From Methanolobus sp. (GTDB lineage: Archaea > Halobacteriota > Methanosarcinia > Methanosarcinales > Methanosarcinaceae): a stretch of DNA of 43,038 nucleotides. Shown here piece after piece: positions 7,956 through 16,595 of this stretch (positions are counted from its first letter, which is position 1; each line of letters begins with the position of its first letter). The stretch is from contig JAASSR010000008.1 of assembly GCA_021767785.1 (NCBI GenBank), forward strand, positions 1-43,038, read 5' to 3'. The notes under the pieces are model-generated. The model ran no database searches. It was not told the DNA's origin and saw only the letters and a program-made list of their open reading frames with translations. Made by a program: the position numbers and the translations under genes.

Positions 7956-10900
7956 AGGTAGTCACCTCCTCCGCCTCCTTCAGCCATGGGGCCTTCTTCT
8001 TCATACATTCCCATCATATCCTGGTTCACCCTGAAGAAATTCATCTTCAATGTTTCTGTTTCACCTGAACCCTTCTCGATATCCACAATGGCTGTGAACT
8101 CGCCGAAGTCATAGTTTATTTCTCCCATTTCTTCCGGTAAGATCTCAAGTACACCTTCTCCATCGACAAGTGTGGCATTGATCATTTCAGAGCTCATGTC
8201 CCATGATACTGGCAGACCTTCAGCTGGTCCCTCTTCAAAGGTTCCTCCGAAGGTCATCTTCAATGACTTGAGTTCTGCAATACCGTCAACAGGTGTTCCG
8301 TCGAACTCCCGTGCAGTAATGTATATTGTGATGCTTTCATTGACATCGAAGTCATAAACAGGTGCAAATGATTTCAAGGTCGCAGAATTCTCACTTTCAT
8401 TTATGTTAAGACTTGGGAAAGCAAGAGGCCAGCTATCCATGTTACCGGTGCCGATATCCCATGCTTCTCCTTCAGACATATTCACTGTAACTATGGTATC
8501 TTCAAGGTAATCCGGTATTGAATCACCATATCCGCTTTCATTGGTGTACAGATCATAGATAGCATTTGTATCCATGTAATTCTCCCAGTCCCTTAACGTT
8601 GTGAGGTCCGCATCGTCATCATAGACTGCCTGGTTTGGCATATTCACCCCATTCGCGAGAGTGTCAGTGAGCAATATATGATAGCGTTCATCAGAACTTA
8701 TATTTCCTACTCCTTCAGGTAGTTCATCTTCATCATACATGTCACCACCTGCAGTTGCAAGGTCCAATCCCAGATCAGCATCACTGAACTTTCCTGTAAA
8801 GAATATCGGTTCATCTGAGGTCCATTCGGGAATCGGATATACCTGAGTTACGCTTCCATTGAGGAATATGAACCTTCCTCCCCATCTGGATACTGAAGCT
8901 GCATAGTAATTGTTGAACTCACTGATGTTCTCACCGATGCGATACGTATTTGCATCACTGGGATCACTTGAATTCACTACAAGTATGCAATCCTTTGTTT
9001 CAGGGGGCTGTTGAGGCATAAGATCATACATTGTACCAGCTGCATCTTCGTAGCCGAATACATAGTAATCCTGTCCGTTGAACTGTACCTCTGTAGCAGA
9101 TCCTGAATAAGTTGTCATCTCACCATTGGCTGTATTACTATCCATCAGCGAGTCGACAGCTTCCATTGATATAATTATCAATGGATATCTCAGGCTAAGT
9201 TCAACACTGTCGTTGTTGATGGCACTGACGTTGAAATCATATCCTCCCATCCAGTATTCTTCTCCGAGGGAGAAGGTCTGGGTTTCCGGACCAGAATTAC
9301 TGTCGTATCCTGCTATTGTCCAGGGCCATCCCTGATATGACATGGCTATCGTTGCTGATGTCCCCTCTGTGCAGCTTACAAGGGTAAAGTTCCAGAGGTC
9401 ACCATAGAAAGTTGTACTTTCACTATGGTTCAGAGTTATTGTGTCACCGGTGTTGTTCGCCTGGATGACTGTATAATCCATTGAAAGACCTGAACGGCTT
9501 GAGTTGATAGTTGCACCGACACCGATCTCTCCTGTTTCAAGGGTTGCTCCGTCTGTAGAATAATTGAAAGAACCGGTTGTACTGTTATAGTACCACTCAT
9601 CAAAAGGCCAGTTCATGTTGTACAGATCCTCTTGTGGTCCGAAGTTATATCCGGAGACACCTCTCTTGAACTCAACTTCATCACCGTATGCAAGGAGCAT
9701 GTTATTTCCTGGCATTCCGTCGCCTGCATTATCATCGCTCAATCTTATGAGATCGATATCTCCCGGTGTTCCAAGTGCTCCCGAGACTACGAAGTTACGT
9801 AGTTCGAAGCGATTGAGCTCCCAGAACATTTCCTCATTTGCAGCTGCATACTCGTCTCCGATGGTTACATTATAATGTATCATCCATGAACCGGTTGGTA
9901 TGGTAGTTTCTGAGGTGTTGATCTCGATGAGTGCCAGTCCGCTGGAAGTGGTGGTTGCATTGATATTCTCAAGGCTTTGAACATTTTTACTTTGATCTAT
10001 CAGGTAGTCAATTTTAACTTCCTTGTTTGCAAGAGGTTCTCCTCCCGGAGTTGTGACAAGGAATGGTATCTTGATCGTTGAACCATTCTGGAACGTTCCG
10101 ATATTCATTCCGTTCCAGCCTTCTTCATAGGTACTGAATTCCAGATTATAGGCTGAAGACAGGTATTTGTTGCTGAGCAGGTATATCGGATCGCCACCGA
10201 AATGGATAGGTTCTCCTGCGCTTGCATCAATGTATCCTGCGGAGAAGTTGTATGAGTTACTTATGAGCACTTTATCATACTGTCCTGCAGTAGTTGAATC
10301 TGCCATCAGTATAATATAATTATCCTCAAAGTACTCCCCATCTCCGTCAAGATCGATGTTCCTCCACTCTTCATCATAGAAGTTGCTTATGAGGAACTTT
10401 CCTGACTTACTCATTGCCATTATACTTTCATTCAGCAGAACACCGTTATTTAAGGTGTTCTGACCTTCAAGCTTAATGGTTCCATCGGATTTTATCTCCG
10501 TGATATTCCATGTCCTTCCTGTATAGTCTGTAAATGAGGATCCTTCAGATGCATTGAATACCTGTGTGGTAGTGCTGTTGGAAAGATTACCAACAGGTCC
10601 CTGTCCATCCTGGTCTTCATACTCAATATACACTGTATCATGTATGGTATCGATCACGGCCATTGCATAGCATGGTACGAACGTGTGGTTCCATGAATCA
10701 TCACCCATGATATCATAACTGCTTGAAATAGGTATGATATTATCTCCGCCAATTACCAATCCACTTATCTTTCCTGCACTCACATTACCAATACTTTCCA
10801 GCTGATTCTGTTTTGTGAGTATATCAGTAGTGGCATTGATGGATGTCGCATTTGTATAGTACTGTGCATCACTGACAGTTATTCTCATCGGATCTGTCAT

Positions 10901-13900
10901 GCTTACACTTGCAAGTTCAAGCCGGAACCAGAAATCAGTGTAAACTTCACTGCCTTCTTCGTCTGTGACCTTGAGTGTCATCATATAGGCCCCCTGTCCC
11001 CATCCGCTGGTGTTGATGGATACGTTTATCTCATTTGCACTATCTCCGGCTTCTGTGGTAGTGATTCCGGCCATCTGACTCTTTGTCTTGTAGCTGGTCA
11101 TCCACATGCCTTCCTGCATAACTTTTTCCACAGTCACATTTGTAATATTATGGGAACTGCTTCCCCACATTTTATCATCGGATGCTTCTACAGTGAAGTT
11201 GATGAAGCCGTTTGTCGGGAATTCATATTTCCATCCGGAGTCAACCCATGCAACAAAAGCTGTTGTATGCACCCATGCTCTGCCAACTTCAGTTGAGTTA
11301 CCATCTGTTGCTTCGAATACAAATTCGAAATTTCCACCCCTTGAAAGTCCCGGGTGTTCATAGAAACCTGATCCGTTGATGGTCCCGATCTCAACATCAG
11401 TGTCATTGTACATGGTCGGAGGTGTCATCATATCCCAGTCACCCATTGAAATGATCTTTGTCAGGGTAACGTTCACTTCCTTCTGGTCAAAGTTGCTGTC
11501 AAAAGCATTCAATGTGAAGTTTATAGGCTGGTCGATACCGACTTCCCATGAATTGGAATTCGGATAGAATATGAAGTTACTGACCTCGAACCATCCGTTT
11601 CCGTAATCAACTACTCCGTCCTGGGTTGTCATCTTTATCCTTACATTATAGAATCCGGACTTCAGACTGTTTTCAGGTGAGATCGATAGTGTGGCATCTC
11701 CGTTAGAGTCTGTTGTAACCGATGTTGACGAGTCTGTTACAGAGATCGTTTCCCCGGTCATTCCGAATTTCACATTTTCAACATCAATAGAAGCTGTGGA
11801 TACATTGTTTCCGCTTATATCCTCTACATGCACTGAAAGTTCAATGTTATCGTTGGAACCGAATACTTTGAACATGTTAGTATTGTCGTTGAAAACGGGT
11901 TTTGCTTTGATCCTGTAGAGTTTCTCATCGAACCAGGCATCGCCCATTACCATTTTCGGAGTTCCGTCAACAGTTGCATTTACCCAGAATTTAACATAAT
12001 GGAAACCGAGATATGAATCTGTAACATTGAATTTTAGCACTTTCCTGTCTCCAAGGAAAGGAACATTCACTGTTTCTATCACCGGATCTTCCATGTACTC
12101 GGTTACAACTTCCGAAGCACTGTCACTCCATACTTCAACGAGTCCTGCTTCATGGATGTCAGATGCAGGGATCTCAGATCCGGTTGACGGATCGAATGCG
12201 GTGATCATTATCCTTGCGGTGGCATTTGGAGCTACTGTGGGACTGAACCATCCCATTTTATTGACAGGTTCCCCGTGCACAAAGAGATCCTGTACGGTAA
12301 TACTCCTTCGTGCATTGTTCCATTGGGATATGTTAACTTTCACAAGAACATCATATACACCGTTATGGTCCGGAGCAGTGAAATTCATCACAGCAAAAGT
12401 GGTACCAGTAGTCTGTTCTACTTCATCCTGTATATCAGTTGGAACTTCCAGGTAATCGTAGAATGTGCTGGAGTTCATCAATGACCATGAAGATGTGACG
12501 TCGTTGCCCTCTCTGTCAGTGATGTTCAGGCTGAATTTTCCATTTTCAAGTCCTGTGGCTGATTCAAAATCAATGTTTTCTCCATTGCTTAGATTGGTTC
12601 CGGCAATAACAAGGAAACCTTCTTCGCCTGGAGCAAAACCATCGCTTTCACCGTCCTCCTTTGAAACGATTTTCAAAAAGATGTCATGTGATTTGATCTT
12701 GTAACTTGTATAAGCTTTCTGTGTCTGACTATTTGTGACAGCCTGATATTCCACATAATATGTATCTATTTCTTCATCATCCGGAATAGTATAATTTGCT
12801 GTGTAAGCGCCAATACTGCTGTCATAGTTAAGCTCAAGTTCGTTCAGGTATGATTCATTGTTCTCGCTTGTGACAGTAGCTGTTACTGAAGCATTTGTAA
12901 GTGGCTCTCCTGAACTGAGGTTATTAAGATATACTGCAGGGACCATTACCTCGCCAAGAGCAAAGGTGTGTTTCGGAGTATTTTCAGTTGATAGTATGTC
13001 TCCGAACATGTTCATGGTATTTACAACAAAAGAGATGTGCCCGATATCATCTGCAACAAGGTGATATGTTCCTGCATTATTTCCAATCTCTATTTCTGTT
13101 GTGTTGAGTCCCTGTGAACTGGTAATAAGTTCTGTTGAATTTATTTCAGCACCATTTTCACTCAGATAATCAAGAGTAATTGTGTCCTGCACAGGATATC
13201 CGCTGGAATTCAACGCCAGGATAGTTACATTTGCAGATTCTCCTCCATTGAATCTAGGGGATATAGTTTTTGCAAGTACTAAACTGGTTTCGTTGTTTAT
13301 ACTGACAAATTTGTAAGTAACTCCATTGAGCTTTATTTTCGATCCTTCTACGAGATTCCCTATAACACTCATGCCTGTGCTGTCAGATCCTGTCTGCATG
13401 TCAGAATCATCATCAACATATGCTACTTCTTCGTCAGATACAAGGAAATAATATGTAGTGCTTCCAAGAAGTACACTTCCACCGGATTTGCTTTCGTTCA
13501 GTGATCCATTGATGGCATGATTTTCCGAAAGTGGTACTGTGACAATATTTCCTTCAGTGAAGAGTACTTTAATTGTCTGTGCATCTTCCATGCCTACTAC
13601 ATTCATGTATAGATATGGTGAAATGACGCCGCTTTCAATATCTACTGCAACTATAGTGTAGTCCCCTGCATCTCCAGGAGCACTTATTGTTGTAGAAAAA
13701 ACCCCTTCTGAAGCTGTTATAGTTTTATTAGAGGTTTGGTTTCCAGGGCCGGTGAATTCATCTCCGGTGGGCCAGATTATTATTTTAACTTCTCCCGAAC
13801 TATTACCGTCCTGTATTTCGCCGGTTACACTTATCGTATCGCCGGATCCATATGTTCTTCCGTCAATGCTGAATTTCTGAATAGATGTTGCCGAAGCAAT

Positions 13901-13990
13901 AGGATTCATCAGCAACATTATTATTAGTACCAATAATACCAGAACCCCTCCTCTGGTATACTTTTTCAAATAATGTTTATTTTCATTCAT
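7952..13990 (-). CDS. Giant (2012-aa) multi-domain surface protein with Ig-like repeats
   Basis: This is a very large exported protein. A signal peptide or signal anchor is seen at residues 15-34 (VLVLLVLIIMLLMNPIASA). The rest reads as a chain of beta-sandwich, Ig-like/adhesin-type modules with many N-x-S/T sequons, suggesting heavy N-glycosylation. Calcium-type Asp-rich stretches occur (DLDGDGEYFEDN near 1200). The C-terminus is EGGGGGDYL with no membrane helix, PGF motif or sorting signal, so it is not anchored by itself. A ribosome-binding site (GGATGTGA) is 6 nt before the ATG, and a TATA-like box (TTTATATATAATC) lies about 70 nt further up. It is translationally coupled to the PGF-CTERM protein. 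I did not recognise a named family; S-layer-associated or adhesin function is an inference. Confidence 0.85.
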   Translation of the reverse strand: MNENKHYLKKYTRGGVLVLLVLIIMLLMNPIASATSIQKFSIDGRTYGSGDTISVTGEIQDGNSSGEVKIIIWPTGDEFTGPGNQTSNKTITASEGVFSTTISAPGDAGDYTIVAVDIESGVISPYLYMNVVGMEDAQTIKVLFTEGNIVTVPLSENHAINGSLNESKSGGSVLLGSTTYYFLVSDEEVAYVDDDSDMQTGSDSTGMSVIGNLVEGSKIKLNGVTYKFVSINNETSLVLAKTISPRFNGGESANVTILALNSSGYPVQDTITLDYLSENGAEINSTELITSSQGLNTTEIEIGNNAGTYHLVADDIGHISFVVNTMNMFGDILSTENTPKHTFALGEVMVPAVYLNNLSSGEPLTNASVTATVTSENNESYLNELELNYDSSIGAYTANYTIPDDEEIDTYYVEYQAVTNSQTQKAYTSYKIKSHDIFLKIVSKEDGESDGFAPGEEGFLVIAGTNLSNGENIDFESATGLENGKFSLNITDREGNDVTSSWSLMNSSTFYDYLEVPTDIQDEVEQTTGTTFAVMNFTAPDHNGVYDVLVKVNISQWNNARRSITVQDLFVHGEPVNKMGWFSPTVAPNATARIMITAFDPSTGSEIPASDIHEAGLVEVWSDSASEVVTEYMEDPVIETVNVPFLGDRKVLKFNVTDSYLGFHYVKFWVNATVDGTPKMVMGDAWFDEKLYRIKAKPVFNDNTNMFKVFGSNDNIELSVHVEDISGNNVSTASIDVENVKFGMTGETISVTDSSTSVTTDSNGDATLSISPENSLKSGFYNVRIKMTTQDGVVDYGNGWFEVSNFIFYPNSNSWEVGIDQPINFTLNAFDSNFDQKEVNVTLTKIISMGDWDMMTPPTMYNDTDVEIGTINGSGFYEHPGLSRGGNFEFVFEATDGNSTEVGRAWVHTTAFVAWVDSGWKYEFPTNGFINFTVEASDDKMWGSSSHNITNVTVEKVMQEGMWMTSYKTKSQMAGITTTEAGDSANEINVSINTSGWGQGAYMMTLKVTDEEGSEVYTDFWFRLELASVSMTDPMRITVSDAQYYTNATSINATTDILTKQNQLESIGNVSAGKISGLVIGGDNIIPISSSYDIMGDDSWNHTFVPCYAMAVIDTIHDTVYIEYEDQDGQGPVGNLSNSTTTQVFNASEGSSFTDYTGRTWNITEIKSDGTIKLEGQNTLNNGVLLNESIMAMSKSGKFLISNFYDEEWRNIDLDGDGEYFEDNYIILMADSTTAGQYDKVLISNSYNFSAGYIDASAGEPIHFGGDPIYLLSNKYLSSAYNLEFSTYEEGWNGMNIGTFQNGSTIKIPFLVTTPGGEPLANKEVKIDYLIDQSKNVQSLENINATTTSSGLALIEINTSETTIPTGSWMIHYNVTIGDEYAAANEEMFWELNRFELRNFVVSGALGTPGDIDLIRLSDDNAGDGMPGNNMLLAYGDEVEFKRGVSGYNFGPQEDLYNMNWPFDEWYYNSTTGSFNYSTDGATLETGEIGVGATINSSRSGLSMDYTVIQANNTGDTITLNHSESTTFYGDLWNFTLVSCTEGTSATIAMSYQGWPWTIAGYDSNSGPETQTFSLGEEYWMGGYDFNVSAINNDSVELSLRYPLIIISMEAVDSLMDSNTANGEMTTYSGSATEVQFNGQDYYVFGYEDAAGTMYDLMPQQPPETKDCILVVNSSDPSDANTYRIGENISEFNNYYAASVSRWGGRFIFLNGSVTQVYPIPEWTSDEPIFFTGKFSDADLGLDLATAGGDMYDEDELPEGVGNISSDERYHILLTDTLANGVNMPNQAVYDDDADLTTLRDWENYMDTNAIYDLYTNESGYGDSIPDYLEDTIVTVNMSEGEAWDIGTGNMDSWPLAFPSLNINESENSATLKSFAPVYDFDVNESITIYITAREFDGTPVDGIAELKSLKMTFGGTFEEGPAEGLPVSWDMSSEMINATLVDGEGVLEILPEEMGEINYDFGEFTAIVDIEKGSGETETLKMNFFRVNQDMMGMYEEEGPMAEGGGGGDYL

Positions 13991-13996
13991 TCATTA

Positions 13997-14063
13997 TCAC
14001 ATCCAACCCTTGTAAGGTGATCAGATTGTGCTACAGTATATATTATTGATTATATATAAACAA
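13997..14063 (-). promoter_or_regulatory. Promoter and ribosome-binding site of the giant surface-protein operon
   Basis: On the minus strand a TATA-like box (TATATATAATC, around 14050-14062) precedes the gene. GGATGTGA (13997-14004), one mismatch from the perfect GGAGGTGA, lies 6 nt before the ATG at 13990. Two other ATGs (13994, out of frame, and 13986, out of frame) crowd the start, but only the one at 13990 opens the long frame. Confidence 0.5.
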
Positions 14064-14205
14064 TTTGAATATTATCAAAAAATGCACACATGTTTATATA
14101 ATCTACATTATTGTTTTGTTTTTTTATGCTATGAAAGCAACAATTACCATTTTAATAAAATCTATCAATAAATGAACGTAGTGTTTATTATAATCAAAAA
14201 TCATG

Positions 14206-14217
14206 ACGAATATTCGT
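14206..14217. promoter_or_regulatory. Perfect 12-bp palindrome upstream of small membrane protein
   Basis: ACGAATATTCGT is identical to its reverse complement. It sits next to an AT-rich promoter-like stretch (TTATATTTTTATTG) and about 45 nt before the start codon at 14262, where a dimeric regulator could bind. The binding protein is unknown. Confidence 0.4.
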
Positions 14218-14261
14218 TATATTTTTATTGTATTGAAGGAGACTTATAGATAGGTGACATA

Positions 14262-14450
14262 ATGGCCCACTCTGCAAATGGACATATGGGCTTTTTTGCC
14301 CATCTGGTTCAATCTCTGCCTGATTATTCAGAGTTGATCATAGCGCTGTTGATTTTGATATTGCTTTTAGTGTCTATAGATGAGATTATCAATTTCCTCT
14401 GTATGATAAAGGAAATTTTCACTTTCAGGAGTATGCCTTTTAATTGTTAA
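14262..14450 (+). CDS. Small single-pass membrane protein, unknown function
   Basis: This is a 62-residue open frame with a hydrophobic helix (ELIIALLILILLLVSIDEII, about residues 24-43) flanked by a His-containing N-terminus and a short C-terminus. A ribosome-binding site (AGGTGA, 14252-14257) lies 4 nt before the ATG and another GGAG lies further up, which supports translation. It has its own upstream region with a palindrome. No family recognised. It could be a small regulatory membrane subunit, but a chance frame cannot be excluded; codon use looks ordinary. Confidence 0.5.
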   Translation: MAHSANGHMGFFAHLVQSLPDYSELIIALLILILLLVSIDEIINFLCMIKEIFTFRSMPFNC

Positions 14451-14474
14451 AAAAATAAGAGTGAAAAAACTCTT
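14449..14474 (-). terminator. Intrinsic-type terminator of the MBL-rhodanese gene
   Basis: AAGAGT (14457-14462) and ACTCTT (14469-14474) form a 6-bp hairpin. Read on the minus strand it is followed by a run of seven Ts (14449-14455), just after the minus-strand gene that ends at 14481. Confidence 0.6.
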
Positions 14475-14480
14475 CCGGAT

Positions 14481-15890
14481 TCACTTATTCCTGAAAGGTG
14501 CCCAGGGCAGTACACACATGGGACATTCAGGGCCGTATCCTGCTGCTGCGTATCCTGTCATTCCTCCAGCTGCATTCTGGACATTTTTAAAACCTTTTTG
14601 CAACAGAAGACTGCATCCCATACTGGATCTATGGCCGGATCCGCAGATAAGTATATTCATTGAATCCTTTTCAAGTTCATCATATCTTTCCCTTAGTTCA
14701 TGCACCGGTATGTTCACTGATCCTTCGATGTGGAAATCTTCATACTCTGTGACTGCTCTGACATCAACTATTGTCATCTCATCTTCTGAATTGATCATTT
14801 CATGAAGCTCGGACGATGATATTTGAGGGACATGTTTTGCTGTCAGTCCTTCGGTCACCCAGCCGTACATTCCGCCTTCAAGATAACCTTCCACTTTGTC
14901 CATCCCAACCCGGTGTAACTGGTTACAGGCATCAAAAGCCTGAGAATAATTTTCTGCAACCAGTAGTATGTTTTTCTCCGGTGGTAAAAGCCAGCCTGCA
15001 TAAGTGGGGAAATTTGCGTTGATATCAATGCTGTAAGCTCCTGGTATGTGTTGTCCTCCAAAAGTCTCAAAACTGCGCACATCAAGTATTATTGCATTTT
15101 TCATCTTTTCACTGAACATTTCATTGTTCAGTGGTTCCGGACTATGGAGATCCTTAAGTTTTTTGGGCCCGGTACGATTTATGTCAGTGCATCTGCTAAA
15201 GTGGTCAGGTGCTTCAGGCATATTGTTGGTAAGTGAATCTATGAATGCTGTCCTGTCCTTGATCTCAAGTGCATAGTTGTAGTTCTTTTCATAACCCAGG
15301 GTGCTGCTTCTTTTGGAAGCCATTGCTCTTCCGCAAAGTGATCCGGCTCCGTGGGCAGGATATATCTCACAGAAATCCGGCAAATTAAGGATTTTTTTGT
15401 GGAGTGTATCATAAAGTGTTGAAGCAAGTTCTTCCGCTCTTCCGGGGAAAAGATCCGGTCTGCCGACATCTCCTACAAACATGGTGTCTCCACAGAAAAG
15501 AGCAACAGGCTCTTCACCTCTGGAAGAATCCGTAACGACGTAGGATATATGTTCTGGTGTGTGACCAGGTGTTTCCAGAACTTCCAGTTCAATATCTTCT
15601 ATTGAAAAGGTATCTCCTTCCTTCAGTGATACGTGCTCAAATTTACAGTTTGCTTTTTCTGGTACATATATCTGTGCCCCGGTCTTTTCTGCCAGATCCA
15701 TGTGGCCTGAAATAAAATCGGCATGAAGGTGAGTTTCAAGAATGTGTGTTATTCTGACGCCAAGCTCTCTGGCAAGTTCCAGATATATTTTTGTGTCCCT
15801 TCTGGGATCAATAACTGCACATGTATTGTTTCCGGATAAGATGTAGGAACTGTGTGCTATCTTTTCGGTGAATATCTGTTGTATTAGCAT
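14481..15890 (-). CDS. MBL-fold hydrolase with two C-terminal rhodanese domains (persulfide dioxygenase-like)
   Basis: This 469-residue protein handles sulfane sulfur or persulfides by family analogy. The N-terminal metallo-beta-lactamase domain (about 1-230) has the metal ligands THLHADFISGH, PGHTPEH, FCGDTMFVGDVGRPDL and YPAHG, like ETHE1-type persulfide dioxygenases. A first rhodanese domain (about 260-350) reads VAENYSQ where the catalytic Cys loop should be, so it is probably inactive. A second (about 370-455) keeps the Cys in ICGSGHRSS and is probably active. The C-terminus has a CPMC motif. It stands alone. The start is ATG at 15890; AAGGGG lies just upstream (15895-15902 region) as ribosome-binding site. 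Oxygen-dependent activity in a methanogen would be a detoxification role, inferred. Confidence 0.9.
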   Translation of the reverse strand: MLIQQIFTEKIAHSSYILSGNNTCAVIDPRRDTKIYLELARELGVRITHILETHLHADFISGHMDLAEKTGAQIYVPEKANCKFEHVSLKEGDTFSIEDIELEVLETPGHTPEHISYVVTDSSRGEEPVALFCGDTMFVGDVGRPDLFPGRAEELASTLYDTLHKKILNLPDFCEIYPAHGAGSLCGRAMASKRSSTLGYEKNYNYALEIKDRTAFIDSLTNNMPEAPDHFSRCTDINRTGPKKLKDLHSPEPLNNEMFSEKMKNAIILDVRSFETFGGQHIPGAYSIDINANFPTYAGWLLPPEKNILLVAENYSQAFDACNQLHRVGMDKVEGYLEGGMYGWVTEGLTAKHVPQISSSELHEMINSEDEMTIVDVRAVTEYEDFHIEGSVNIPVHELRERYDELEKDSMNILICGSGHRSSMGCSLLLQKGFKNVQNAAGGMTGYAAAGYGPECPMCVLPWAPFRNK

Positions 15891-15995
15891 TTTAACCCCT
15901 TTTCCAATCTGATTTTTACTTACTAATCATTTCTGGTTGTGTATTTGTGGATCTCTGCTTTTTATATTTGTTTAATTTCATATGATCCTTCATGT

Positions 15996-16010
15996 TTGGT
16001 ATATGTACAA
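15996..16010. promoter_or_regulatory. Candidate operator upstream of the DtxR-like regulator
   Basis: TTGGTATATGTACAA shares the pattern TTGGTATnnGnnCAA with a palindrome before the transporter gene (16528-16542, read on the opposite strand). It lies inside a larger inverted repeat CATGTTT (15991-15997) / AAACATG (16013-16019), about 65 nt before the regulator start. Autoregulation is inferred. Confidence 0.4.
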
Positions 16011-16076
16011 AAAAACATGTTTAAATTTAACCTGTTTCAAAAAACATATATATCTCTTGTTAATAATGGTTGTGTT

Positions 16077-16502
16077 ATGCAGGAAATCACAGGATTGGAG
16101 TTATCTCCAAAAAAGGTTGAATATCTGAAATTCCTTTTAAAAATAGGAGGATTGGTTAAAACCACTGATATTTCTACAGAGCTGAATGTCGACCCATCTA
16201 CTACTACGAAGACCATAAATGATCTTTCTGATTCTGGTTATGTGGATCATGTTCCTTATCGGGGGGTACGCCTGACGGATAAGGGCAAAGAATATGCTGG
16301 TTTTTTTGTGAACAGGCACAATATACTGAGTTTAATGCTAAGTCATTATGGTCTGTCTTCGGAAGAGGCATGTGTTGAAGCTGCAAGATTTGAGGCATTC
16401 GTGTCAAAATCTGCGATCGATAAGATATGTGGTGCCATGGGTCATCCGACAGTTAGTGTTTGTGGAAGGATCGGGCATGATTCCTGCAGGTCTGATGTAT
16501 AA
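16077..16502 (+). CDS. DtxR/MntR-family metal-dependent transcriptional regulator
   Basis: This 141-residue regulator has an N-terminal winged helix (KKVEYLKFLLKIGGLVKTTDISTELNVDPSTTTKTINDLSDSGYV) and a DtxR-type dimerisation/metal domain (RHNILSLMLSHYGLSSEEACVEAARFEAFVS...GAMGHP). It is followed by a ZnuABC-type transporter and probably represses it in response to a metal such as Zn, Mn or Fe. The usual Glu-His ligand pair reads Glu-Ala here (FEAF), so metal binding may differ. The frame is open further upstream (to 15939), but ATG at 16077 gives the normal domain start. No ribosome-binding site precedes it; a TATA-like CATATATATC about 25 nt upstream fits leaderless transcription. Confidence 0.85.
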   Translation: MQEITGLELSPKKVEYLKFLLKIGGLVKTTDISTELNVDPSTTTKTINDLSDSGYVDHVPYRGVRLTDKGKEYAGFFVNRHNILSLMLSHYGLSSEEACVEAARFEAFVSKSAIDKICGAMGHPTVSVCGRIGHDSCRSDV

Positions 16503-16527
16503 TTTCTGTTTGATCTATATTTTATTA

Positions 16528-16542
16528 TTGGTCCAATACCAA
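16528..16542. promoter_or_regulatory. Candidate metal-regulator operator before znuA
   Basis: TTGGTCCAATACCAA is an inverted repeat (TTGGT/ACCAA, 5-nt spacer). It sits just after a TATA-like CTATATTTTATT and about 53 nt before the start codon at 16596, where the DtxR-like protein encoded upstream could block transcription. Confidence 0.5.
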
Positions 16543-16595
16543 ACAATTTTGCTATAGTACAAATATATGACAATAAGGTAAGGTGGAGTAAAAAA

